A stretch of DNA of 42,884 nt, from NCBI GenBank assembly GCA_910585745.1, contig CAJUFM010000020.1, positions 1 to 42,884 of the forward strand. The letters run 5' to 3'. The stretch comes from an uncultured Eubacterium sp. (lineage in GTDB: Bacteria; Bacillota; Clostridia; Lachnospirales; Lachnospiraceae). A program made the position numbers and the translations under genes. Numbering within the stretch: the first letter of the stretch is position 1; the number at the start of each line of letters is the position of its first letter. Below the pieces are notes generated by a model. The model was not told where the DNA came from and ran no database searches. It saw nothing but the letters and a program-made list of their open reading frames with translations. Below, one piece after another: positions 33,318 to 40,068 of this stretch.

Positions 33318-34420
33318 CCGATACCACCTCCCAGTAAAAGTATGGTGATCAGACGCAGAATAAGAAATAACCCTCCGCCAACACCAAACAGCCATGCCAT
33401 CACTTTCGCTTTACTGATAGGCGGTTTACCCACGATCTTTCCCGTATCTCCATTCATGGCAAACACATACTGCCCATCCCGGTAATCATAGTTGATCATC
33501 CACACGGGAAGCAGCGCATAATCTGCTTTCTTCTTCAGGATGTTGTAATCCCGGTCCGTGATATGGACCGAAGCATAATTTTTCATTGTGTCCTTTACAT
33601 ATTGGTCCATAAATTTCTCCACCCGTTTCTGAACTCTGGGCATCAGATCATCATCGGTATAATTGTATCCTTCCGCTACATATCCAGGAAGGTACATGGA
33701 AGAATAATCTTTGATATCTTCGTAAAAAAAAGGCTCCAGCTTATCCATCAGATCATCCCGCATCCGCTCCGAAGCATCTACCGGAATGCAGTCGTAATCC
33801 AAATCCACCTTTCTCCACACCTTATAATGTTTCGTCGCCGTCACATTATAATTTCCGCTGGAATAATGTGACACCCGGGTACAGTCCGCATGAATCTCTC
33901 CCTGCCCGGTCATGTCATACAGCCAAAATGGCACATAAATCCCCACGATATCATCAACACGGTCTGGTGTCATGAAATCATTTGGTGTGATCAACCCCTT
34001 CTTACACCATTTTTTAAATGCAGTAATGGCATCTTCTTTGCTCACCCGGAAAGGTATGACTTTTACTGGTGCTCTCTTCCCCTGCATTCGATCCGACAGA
34101 ATCATGGGCGATCCGCAAAAACTACACTTTGTCGCTGTGGTATCCTCCGTCACCACCAGTTCTGCACCACAATTATCACAGCAGTAACTCACAACGGATT
34201 CATCAAAGAAATTGTCTGATTTTTCCTCATGCACCTCACGGAAGTCCCCAGTTTCCTCATCCACGTTTTCTTTGGCAGCCTCTGCTTCATATTCACCGCC
34301 ATTTTCCTCTGCAAAGTCCTGAATATTCAGGCTGTTTCCACAGAATGCACAGCTGAGCCGACCGCTTTTCGCATCAAACTCCATGTTTGCCGCACATTTC
34401 GGGCATTTGTACTGTATCAT
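33314..34420 (-). CDS. double zinc-ribbon membrane protein (YdjG-like)
   Basis: 368 residues. The first ribbon is at 5-27 (CPKCAAN...CAFCGN), with an acidic linker, then a second ribbon at about 80-104 (CDNCGAE...CSFCGS). A long soluble region with IYVPFWLYDMTGQG and LLPVWMINYDYRDGQYVFAMNG follows, and one or two membrane segments at the end (VMAWLFGVGGGLFLILRLIT). This is the layout of Bacillus YdjG. It is the first gene of the pair with the TPM protein and has its own promoter. ATG 34420 follows GGAGGATG. Confidence 0.85.
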   Translation of the reverse strand: MIQYKCPKCAANMEFDAKSGRLSCAFCGNSLNIQDFAEENGGEYEAEAAKENVDEETGDFREVHEEKSDNFFDESVVSYCCDNCGAELVVTEDTTATKCSFCGSPMILSDRMQGKRAPVKVIPFRVSKEDAITAFKKWCKKGLITPNDFMTPDRVDDIVGIYVPFWLYDMTGQGEIHADCTRVSHYSSGNYNVTATKHYKVWRKVDLDYDCIPVDASERMRDDLMDKLEPFFYEDIKDYSSMYLPGYVAEGYNYTDDDLMPRVQKRVEKFMDQYVKDTMKNYASVHITDRDYNILKKKADYALLPVWMINYDYRDGQYVFAMNGDTGKIVGKPPISKAKVMAWLFGVGGGLFLILRLITILLLGGGIG

Positions 34421-34452
34421 TTTGTATCATCCTCCTCCATTCGTGTACCTTT

Positions 34453-34482
34453 AGTATATCCTAGGTCAAGCCTGGAACGCAA
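34453..34482 (-). promoter_or_regulatory. probable sigma-A promoter of the YdjG-YdjH-like pair
   Basis: Minus strand TTGCGT (34477-34482), 18 bases, TATACT (34453-34458), about 33 bases before the start codon. Confidence 0.5.
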
Positions 34483-34494
34483 TTACTTTTTAAT

Positions 34495-34540
34495 AAAAAA
34501 ACTGCCAAACAAAGTCCAGGACTTTATTTAGCAGTTTTTA
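34495..34540 (-). terminator. intrinsic terminator of tRNA-Arg
   Basis: A long hairpin: ACTGC/GCAGT at the base, AAAGTCC/GGACTTT at the tip. It is followed on the minus strand by a run of seven T. Confidence 0.85.
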
Positions 34541-34541
34541 C

Positions 34542-34615
34542 CGTGGGTTAGAGGATTCGAACCCCCGACCTTTTGGTCCGTAGCCAAACGCTCTATCCAG
34601 CTGAGCTAAACCCAC
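34542..34615 (-). tRNA. tRNA-Arg (anticodon ACG)
   Basis: A 74-base cloverleaf on the minus strand. The acceptor stem is GTGGGTT/AACCCAC, the D arm has GCTC...GAGC, the anticodon stem is TTTGG/CCAAA with loop CTACGGA (anticodon ACG), and the T loop is TTCGAAT. The discriminator is G and the 3' CCA is not encoded. Position A34 is normally edited to inosine to read CGU, CGC and CGA. Confidence 0.96.
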
Positions 34616-34648
34616 ATCTAAGCATGTATTTGTCAACACGCAAAATAT

Positions 34649-34677
34649 ATGCTATCACAAACAAATATGTTTGTCAA
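34649..34677 (-). promoter_or_regulatory. sigma-A promoter of tRNA-Arg
   Basis: Minus strand TTGACA (34672-34677), 17 bases, TAGCAT (34649-34654), about 34 bases before the mature tRNA. Confidence 0.75.
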
Positions 34678-34705
34678 TAGTTTTTTCCATTTTTGTCCCT
34701 TTTAA

Positions 34706-34735
34706 CCAGTTCAAACGGTTGCCGTTGAGCTATGC
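34706..34735 (-). repeat. short palindrome containing the sigF stop codon
   Basis: On the minus strand TCAACGG and CCGTTTGA flank CAA, preceded by GCATAGC. It encodes the last residues of sigma-F and its TGA. It resembles the segment at the end of hom (22633-22665). Confidence 0.5.
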
Positions 34736-35451
34736 GCCTTATTCATATGGTTTCTCAGATTCTGTAAGATCTTTTTTTCCATGCGGCTTACCTGAACCTG
34801 GCTGATCCCAAGGCACTCTGCCACTTCCCGCTGGGGTTTGTCATCGTAATACCGCATCTGTATCAGTTTTTTCTCTTTGTCATTTAAAAGCAGCATCAGC
34901 TGGTCTACCAGCATTCGGTTCAGCAGCTGCTCATTCCAGTCACTTTTTTCTGGAATTTTATCCTCCAGGGATACCTCTTTTCCATCGGCAAAAGAAACCG
35001 GTTTGTGGATGGATTCCACTTCAAGATTTGCCTCCAGCGCAAGAACGATATCCTCCACAGCAATCTCTGTCGCCGCTGCCAGCTCCTCGATCGAAGGTTC
35101 CCTGTCCAGTTTCTGAGAAAGGGTATCTGCCGCTTTACGGATCTTCCAGCCATTTTCCTTGATGCTGCGGCTCACCTTGACCATTCCGTCATCTCGGAGA
35201 AATCTCTTGATCTCACCGCTGATCATGGGTACAGCATAAGTAGAAAATTTTACATCAAAACGCATATCAAATTTGTCCACGGCTTTGATCAGACCAATGG
35301 CTCCTATCTGGCTGAGCTCTTCTGTGTCGTATCCCCTCCCCACATACCGGCTCACGATGCTGTATACCAGCCCCATATTCTTTTGTATCACCTGGTCTCG
35401 CGCCATTTTATCCCCAGAACGTGCTAATTTTATCAGTTCTATGGTTTCCAT
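34711..35451 (-). CDS. sigF: sporulation sigma factor sigma-F
   Basis: First forespore-specific sigma factor. 246 residues. Region 2 is KNMGLVYSIVSRYVGRGYDTEELSQIGAIGLIKAVDKFD (landmark), then FSTYAVPMISGEIKRFLRDDG. Region 4 is the helix-turn-helix REVAECLGISQVQVSRMEKK. It is last in spoIIAA-spoIIAB-sigF, 14 bases after spoIIAB. The family's extreme C-terminus differs: the last 8 residues come from a short palindromic repeat at 34706-34735. Confidence 0.97.
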   Translation of the reverse strand: METIELIKLARSGDKMARDQVIQKNMGLVYSIVSRYVGRGYDTEELSQIGAIGLIKAVDKFDMRFDVKFSTYAVPMISGEIKRFLRDDGMVKVSRSIKENGWKIRKAADTLSQKLDREPSIEELAAATEIAVEDIVLALEANLEVESIHKPVSFADGKEVSLEDKIPEKSDWNEQLLNRMLVDQLMLLLNDKEKKLIQMRYYDDKPQREVAECLGISQVQVSRMEKKILQNLRNHMNKAHSSTATV

Positions 35452-35465
35452 TAACCAGTCCCTCT

Positions 35466-35906
35466 CTATGAAAGATTCATTGCGCTATATATAACTTTTT
35501 TCATCTTGATAACCGTCCCTTTCCCCGGCTCTGATTCCACCTGAAGCTCATCCATAAATGCCTCCATAAAGGCAAATCCCATACCAGACCTGTCCAGTTC
35601 CGGCTTGGATGTATACAGCGGTTCCATCGCCTTAGTGATATCGCTGATCCCCTCCCCTGTATCGGAAATCTCCAGATAGATTGTATTTTCCTCGATTTTT
35701 CCGTATATGGTCACCTTTCCAGGATTTTTCTCATAACCGTGGATGATGGCATTGGTCACCGCCTCCGATACAGCAGTCTTTACATCTGCCAGCTCCTCCA
35801 GTGTCGGATCCATTCTGGCAATAAAAGCGGTTACCACCGTGCGGGCAAAACTTTCATTCTCCGAATGGCTGCTAAATTCCAGTTTCATTTCATTGTATGT
35901 ATTCAT
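35466..35906 (-). CDS. spoIIAB: anti-sigma-F factor and serine kinase SpoIIAB
   Basis: Holds sigma-F inactive and phosphorylates SpoIIAA. 146 residues, a GHKL-type ATPase: the N box is AVSEAVTNAIIHGYEKN, the G1 box is ISDTGEGISD, and the glycine-rich lid is LDRSGMGFAFMEAFMD. ATG 35906 follows GGAGG and begins at NTYNEMKLEFSSHSENES, as in homologues. It is in the standard operon position. Confidence 0.97.
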   Translation of the reverse strand: MNTYNEMKLEFSSHSENESFARTVVTAFIARMDPTLEELADVKTAVSEAVTNAIIHGYEKNPGKVTIYGKIEENTIYLEISDTGEGISDITKAMEPLYTSKPELDRSGMGFAFMEAFMDELQVESEPGKGTVIKMKKVIYSAMNLS

Positions 35907-35975
35907 CTTATCCTCCAATTCTGCGCTGTTTTCGCACATTTACATTTCTGCATATGGCATGATGCTTTGATTTCT

Positions 35976-36284
35976 TCAAACCTTCTGAATGATCTTATAG
36001 AGTCCGGACATGGAAAAGATCCGGTCGATACCAGCGCCTACTCCAGTCACATAAACATTTCCACCAAAATATTGTATTTTCCGGTATCTCCCCATGACCA
36101 TACCGATTCCGGAACTGTCCATAAAAGTCATCCCTTCAAAATCAAATACAATATTTTTTACGTTTCCCTTCTCGATCAGAACGTCAATGGTTCTGCTGAT
36201 CTGGGCTGCTGTATGGTGATCCAGATCCTCGCTGATGTGCAGGATCAGATTGGCCCCATTTCTTTCCAGTGAAAAATTATCCAT
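35976..36284 (-). CDS. spoIIAA: anti-anti-sigma factor SpoIIAA
   Basis: STAS-domain protein that frees sigma-F by binding SpoIIAB when dephosphorylated by SpoIIE. 102 residues. GMTFMDSSGIGMVMGRY contains the Ser57/Ser58 pair that includes the phosphorylation site. The ATG has GGGGAGG upstream. It is first gene of the sporulation operon; a strong terminator-like hairpin lies 40 bases upstream of its start. Confidence 0.97.
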   Translation of the reverse strand: MDNFSLERNGANLILHISEDLDHHTAAQISRTIDVLIEKGNVKNIVFDFEGMTFMDSSGIGMVMGRYRKIQYFGGNVYVTGVGAGIDRIFSMSGLYKIIQKV

Positions 36285-36323
36285 CTTCTTCCTCCCCTTT
36301 TATATCAATTTCTTCTTCCCATC

Positions 36324-36379
36324 AAAAAAAGAACTACAGAGTGATGCGGACAGCTTGTCCATTTTTTTCTCCGTAGTCC
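36324..36379 (-). terminator. strong terminator-like hairpin upstream of spoIIAA
   Basis: 11-bp stem (36331-36341 with 36369-36379, two G-T pairs), an inner GGACA/TGTCC, followed on the minus strand by seven T. It ends the zinc-ribbon/TPR transcript and shields or attenuates spoIIA. Confidence 0.85.
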
Positions 36380-36399
36380 TTTTTATCTTTTTCTCATGT

Positions 36400-36408
36400 A
36401 AATCCTGT
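36400..36408 (-). promoter_or_regulatory. possible sigma-H -35 element upstream of spoIIA
   Basis: ACAGGATTT on the minus strand matches the sigma-H -35 consensus RnAGGAwWW exactly, but the expected GAAT 11-12 bases on is only GATA-like. A spoIIA operon is normally sigma-H dependent. If this is the promoter, the terminator hairpin lies within the leader. Confidence 0.3.
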
Positions 36409-36456
36409 TCCAGCCAGAAAACCTTCTGCACCGGAACTGTCTATCCATTCCATAAA

Positions 36457-37854
36457 TCAGTTCACACCCAGCTGCCTCAGGCGGGATTTCGCCTCAGCTG
36501 CCCGGCTGGAAGCCGCATCGATCTCAATTACCTTCTCGTAATATTCTATAGCCTTTTTCTTCTTCCCTCTCTGATGATAAACCCGGCCCATAAAATATAA
36601 TGCATCCAGATTCTCGGCCTCGACAGAAAGCACCTGGTTTAACAATTTTTCTGCATCGTCATATTTCCCTCTGTTAAACTCAGCTCTTCCCTGTTCAAAG
36701 AGATTTTTTATATCTTCCTGGGTGATTTTTTTAGAAACCATTTTATACAGTTCCTTCAACTCTTCTTTCTCAAAATCCGATTCCTTGTACTGGCTCACTG
36801 TACTGGCAGCGAGAAGCCTGTCCCCATCATTATAATACTTGACAGCCAGAAGAAGATTGTTGCTCAGTTCCAGCTTTGCAGTGCTGGCATCTTCTCCCTC
36901 ATCCAGTTTTTTCTGTAGTTCTGCCACATCCTGTTCCAGCTTTTCTTTCTGTTTCTGCATAGATGACAGCTGGGCCTCTTTCACGGATAACTGCTGATTG
37001 TTTTCTGCAATACTGTCAGAATTATTTACCAGGTTGTTTCCCAGAAGAGTCGGACGGATCAGCACAAAACTAACAACAAGACCTATGATCACTCCGATGA
37101 TCACGTTGATCACCGGCATCCAGTGCCGCTTCTCTTCTTTATATGCTCCTACCGGCTGCACATTTGCCAGAGGATCCTTTTTGGGCTGCTGGCGGTATGC
37201 CCTGGCAGAATCTTCCCTGCCCTTCCCGCCATTTTCACTGAATTTGTCTCCGATCTCCTGCATATAACGCAGGGTTGTCGTATTATTATAATCAATCCGT
37301 CTCGCACGTTTGAGACATTTGGCAGCTTTAGAATACTCTTTGGACTTCATATATAACAATGCCAGAAGCTGCAGGGCACGGACAAACTTCGGATTCAGAC
37401 TGACTACTTTTTTCAATTGGATCACCGCCAGATCCTCATTTCCTCCTTTGGCCGCATTCAGCGCAGAATTATACTTTTTTATCGTCTGGTTTACCGCATC
37501 CAGCGCTGTCTGGTTCTTCTGAATGACATTAATATAATACTGGGCCCGGTTATTTTCTGGCTGAAGATACCGGCTGAGCACCCATTCGCTCAATGCCGCC
37601 ACAGTCTCCCCCAGCTCGTTATACACAAGCCCCAGAAGATTGCGGGCATTGGTATTGTATTTATCAAACTGCAGACTCTTTTTCAATACCATGACTGCCC
37701 CTGAGAGATCGCGCACCTGCGCTTTCTCCAGTCCCATATTGTAGTATGCATTTGAAATTCTTCTTACATGATATATGATCGACAGATCCTGTCCACAAAA
37801 TCTGCAAATATCCATCTCATCGTTTATGTTTGCATCACATCTTGGACATCTCAT
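36457..37854 (-). CDS. zinc-ribbon, TPR and coiled-coil membrane protein
   Basis: 465 residues with clear modular order. A zinc ribbon is at 3-22 (CPRCDAN...CRFCGQ). Tetratricopeptide repeats occupy about 30-200 (AYYNMGLEKAQVRDLSGAV and ALQLLALLYMKSKEYSKAAK). One membrane helix is near 245-268 (MPVINVIIGVIIGLVVSFVL), then a coiled coil (about 285-320). More TPRs fill the C-terminal 110 residues (ALYFMGRVYHQRGKKKKAIEYY). It looks like a two-sided scaffold. Function unknown. The start follows GGAGG. It is transcribed with the small gene just upstream and ends at the terminator before spoIIAA; this is a plausible sporulation- or envelope-linked neighbour, but that is inference. Confidence 0.75.
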   Translation of the reverse strand: MRCPRCDANINDEMDICRFCGQDLSIIYHVRRISNAYYNMGLEKAQVRDLSGAVMVLKKSLQFDKYNTNARNLLGLVYNELGETVAALSEWVLSRYLQPENNRAQYYINVIQKNQTALDAVNQTIKKYNSALNAAKGGNEDLAVIQLKKVVSLNPKFVRALQLLALLYMKSKEYSKAAKCLKRARRIDYNNTTTLRYMQEIGDKFSENGGKGREDSARAYRQQPKKDPLANVQPVGAYKEEKRHWMPVINVIIGVIIGLVVSFVLIRPTLLGNNLVNNSDSIAENNQQLSVKEAQLSSMQKQKEKLEQDVAELQKKLDEGEDASTAKLELSNNLLLAVKYYNDGDRLLAASTVSQYKESDFEKEELKELYKMVSKKITQEDIKNLFEQGRAEFNRGKYDDAEKLLNQVLSVEAENLDALYFMGRVYHQRGKKKKAIEYYEKVIEIDAASSRAAEAKSRLRQLGVN

Positions 37855-37882
37855 TGAAATCCTCCTAATTCTTTCCCGTGCT

Positions 37883-38026
37883 TCACATCGTCGACCTGGT
37901 TTCTGAAATCAACTCTCTCACAATATCTGTCACATCCGTAAGATTATTATTATTCACCACATTTTCTACCTGTTCTACATCCAGGCTTGGCTCATATTTT
38001 TCTAGTTCTTCCTCAAAATTTATCAT
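37883..38026 (-). CDS. small acidic protein, 47 residues, partner of the TPR membrane protein
   Basis: ATG 38026 is preceded by AAAAGGAGG at ideal distance and opens 47 codons (INFEEELEKYEPSLDVEQVE, then NNLTDVTDIVRELISE) to TGA at 37883. It is strongly acidic and predicted helical, with no membrane segment or zinc motif. Its own promoter (38095-38123) lies just upstream and the TPR gene begins 28 bases after its stop, so they form a two-gene operon. I believe similar small proteins accompany this TPR gene in related Clostridia, but that is memory only. Confidence 0.7.
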   Translation of the reverse strand: MINFEEELEKYEPSLDVEQVENVVNNNNLTDVTDIVRELISETRSTM

Positions 38027-38094
38027 CTTCTGACCTCCTTTTAAGCTTAATGGTCATCATCAATCATCGTCATCTGGCAAATGCCCTATGAAAC

Positions 38095-38123
38095 ATAATA
38101 ACTATTTTTATGGAAAAAAGCAA
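38095..38123 (-). promoter_or_regulatory. sigma-A promoter of the small gene-TPR operon
   Basis: Minus strand TTGCTT (38118-38123), 17 bases, TATTAT (38095-38100). Upstream, between 38135 and 38176, a direct repeat (TTTTTGGCAAAAGC, then TTTTTGACAAAAGC) may be an operator. Confidence 0.6.
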
Positions 38124-38179
38124 GGGGAAAAACGTCTTTTTTGGCAAAAGCCATCGCAATTTTTGACAAAAGCAAAACA

Positions 38180-39082
38180 TCATTCTTTTAGCTCTTTCAA
38201 TTTCCGGTAAAATGTGGATCTGGACACAATTCCCAGGCGCTGCATCGCCTCTGCTTCAGATATCTTTTTTGCATGAAACAGGTCAGATATTTTTTGAAGC
38301 CTCCCTGGTTCGATCTGCAGCGGCCGGCGTCCCCGGTACGCCCCTCTGTTTTTTGCACCTTCTACTCCCCGGCGGTGTTTGAGCATCTGTAAAGTTTTTC
38401 CTGCATAATATTGTCTCTGAAGAATAGATAATACGATACTTCTTACTCTTTTATCTATTACCATTTTTTCCTTTTTAAACCTTATCACTGCTCCTGCTGC
38501 CACCATGCGGAGCAGATGCTCTGTGTAGACCAGGGGATTATTGGAAACTGCACTCTGACTGCTGATCAGAACCTGATCCCCATATTGCAGCTGGCACAGC
38601 AGAGTATCCAGTCCATTATAATCAAACTCCTTGATCTCCTCCCGGTATGGTTCCAGGATCAGATTATCACAACCGCTTTGTCTCGGTGTTCTTATCAGCC
38701 ACTCTAACCGGTCATAGGAATCCATGCCTGCTTCCTCCAGAAGTTCTGCCAGATCCTCTCTGCTTTCTGACGGGCTTCTCATGGATATAAATACCGGCTG
38801 TCTGTTCACACGGTAGTAGTGTTTTCTCCGGAGTTCCATGGCAATGCCCGGAATCCCCTGGAACCCTTCTTCCCCCAGTCCATCCACCACATCCCAGTAC
38901 GGGGAGATCACATACTGATAGCCAGCTTCTGAAAATAGCTGGTATTCAATTTTCCCCACACTGTATTTTTCTCCATAACAGCCTACTGCTTTGATCACAC
39001 CAGTACTGGTGTTGACCAGTTCACCGGACAACGGGGCTGTAGACGCATTCCATGACTGGCTGTTTTCCCGCATAACCTTCAC
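38180..39082 (-). CDS. resolvase-like protein lacking the catalytic serine region
   Basis: 300 residues. Positions about 155-205 (GLDTLLCQLQYGDQVLISSQ, then NNPLVYTEHLLRMVAAGAVI) align by pattern with the second half of the serine-recombinase catalytic domain. The C-terminus (GRRPLQIEPGRLQKISDLF and AMQRLGIVSRSTFYRKLKEL) is the resolvase DNA-binding helix-turn-helix. Missing are the N-terminal catalytic serine segment and the active-site arginines (the usual DRLGR stretch is QSAVSNN). The first 150 residues are unrelated to recombinases and unassigned. It should bind DNA but not cut it. The start is GTG 39082 behind AAAGGG. It follows the pseudokinase gene by 20 bases and is likely its operon partner. 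Confidence 0.6.
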   Translation of the reverse strand: MKVMRENSQSWNASTAPLSGELVNTSTGVIKAVGCYGEKYSVGKIEYQLFSEAGYQYVISPYWDVVDGLGEEGFQGIPGIAMELRRKHYYRVNRQPVFISMRSPSESREDLAELLEEAGMDSYDRLEWLIRTPRQSGCDNLILEPYREEIKEFDYNGLDTLLCQLQYGDQVLISSQSAVSNNPLVYTEHLLRMVAAGAVIRFKKEKMVIDKRVRSIVLSILQRQYYAGKTLQMLKHRRGVEGAKNRGAYRGRRPLQIEPGRLQKISDLFHAKKISEAEAMQRLGIVSRSTFYRKLKELKE

Positions 39083-39102
39083 ACATCCCTTTCCTGATCG
39101 TT

Positions 39103-39951
39103 TTACATCCTCTTCTCAAAGGGTTTCAGCAAGAGGTTCTTATATCGTTCTTCCAATATCCTCATAAGAAATTTCTTTCTGGTGCTGCTGGTAAATGCCA
39201 CACTCTCCACAAGATAATTTACCGCCGTAAAATCCATTTTTTGGATAATCCTCCACAATGCCCTGTCACAATCACTGAAATAATGTCCTGAAATGATGTC
39301 ATAATAGGAATGTGCTCTTCCTTTATATAGAAGCTTTGGTACCGGCATATCAAAGATCCTGCGTTCCATCTCTTCTTTAGAGGCCAGTATTTCCCGGCAC
39401 TGCTCGTCTGTAACAACCTCTGGGAAAAGACAGGAATCATTTCCCAGCACAGGCGCCGGCAAGTACTGGTCCCCCTTCTCCAAAATCCCCCAACTGCTTC
39501 CGTCCCGTTCTCCGTTTGCCAAGAAAGCATCGATGACAACCATATCCCAAAAAGTGTTTATTATTACTTTTGCTGCAGAGATGCCAGGAATCCTGGTCAA
39601 CACCTCTATGATCTGATCGTATTCGTACAGAACCGTTCTTCCTGTGAGATCCAGAAAATATTCCCCCAGTTGGTCAAAGGAAAGGAATCTTGCCGCCTCG
39701 TAAGAAAAATCTTTACAAAGGACCACTTCCTCCCCCCGGCACGTTCCCAGCCAGGTATCCTGGGTGGAGACACCCAGCATGTCGAAAATATGGCTTCCCA
39801 GATATTCAGACACATGATCGCATACCGCTCCTTCCGGTGAATGTCTCCGGTATTTTACCACATAGTTTTCACCACTGATAAGTATACCAGTCTTCTTTCT
39901 CCTGCCTGTATAAAAACATCCGTTCTTCTGGTATCTGGACAATTCTCGCAT
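39103..39951 (-). CDS. HipA/CtkA-like protein kinase homologue with altered catalytic residues (probable pseudokinase)
   Basis: 282 residues. The fold is recognisable: NYVVKYRR (ATP-binding Lys33), VSEYLGSHIFDMLGV (helix C region), LGTCRGEEVVLCKDF, FWDMVVIDAFLANGERDGSS, and a late APVLGNDSCLFPE. In active relatives I recall the catalytic loop as DAFxGNxDRHNGNWG and the metal loop as LAPVYDxGSCL. Here they read DAFLANGERDGSSWG (Asp to Glu148, His to Asp150, Asn to Ser153) and PAPVLGNDSCL (the YD pair is lost). This argues for loss of phosphotransfer with the structure kept. The ATG has AGGGG upstream. It forms a pair with the downstream resolvase-like gene. Regulatory or binding role unknown. 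Confidence 0.7.
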   Translation of the reverse strand: MRELSRYQKNGCFYTGRRKKTGILISGENYVVKYRRHSPEGAVCDHVSEYLGSHIFDMLGVSTQDTWLGTCRGEEVVLCKDFSYEAARFLSFDQLGEYFLDLTGRTVLYEYDQIIEVLTRIPGISAAKVIINTFWDMVVIDAFLANGERDGSSWGILEKGDQYLPAPVLGNDSCLFPEVVTDEQCREILASKEEMERRIFDMPVPKLLYKGRAHSYYDIISGHYFSDCDRALWRIIQKMDFTAVNYLVESVAFTSSTRKKFLMRILEERYKNLLLKPFEKRM

Positions 39952-39971
39952 ATTTTATATCCCCTGCTCAA

Positions 39972-40008
39972 TAAAATGCCAGAATCCAACAATGAATTCT
40001 GGCATTCT
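39972..40008 (-). terminator. hairpin terminator after valS, in the leader of the pseudokinase gene
   Basis: 10-bp perfect stem (39976-39985 with 39996-40005), followed on the minus strand by a short T-rich stretch (TTTATT). It separates valS from the pseudokinase gene. Confidence 0.65.
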
Positions 40009-40031
40009 TCAGTTAAAACATTCCCCGTTCC

Positions 40032-40046
40032 GACAGCGCTGTCAAA
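40032..40046 (-). promoter_or_regulatory. perfect 12-bp palindrome overlapping a TTGACA element
   Basis: GACAGCGCTGTC at 40032-40043 is its own inverse, and the minus strand reads TTGACA at 40041-40046. It is 80-90 bases upstream of the pseudokinase start. A good -10 is not obvious 17 bases on (AATGTT). It may be an operator of a weak promoter. Confidence 0.4.
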
Positions 40047-40068
40047 CTAAAAAGATAGATCATGATTT

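Noticed and set aside
34542..34615. tRNA-Arg as an integration site
   Set aside because: No second copy of the tRNA 3' end, no integrase and no foreign gene block beside it.
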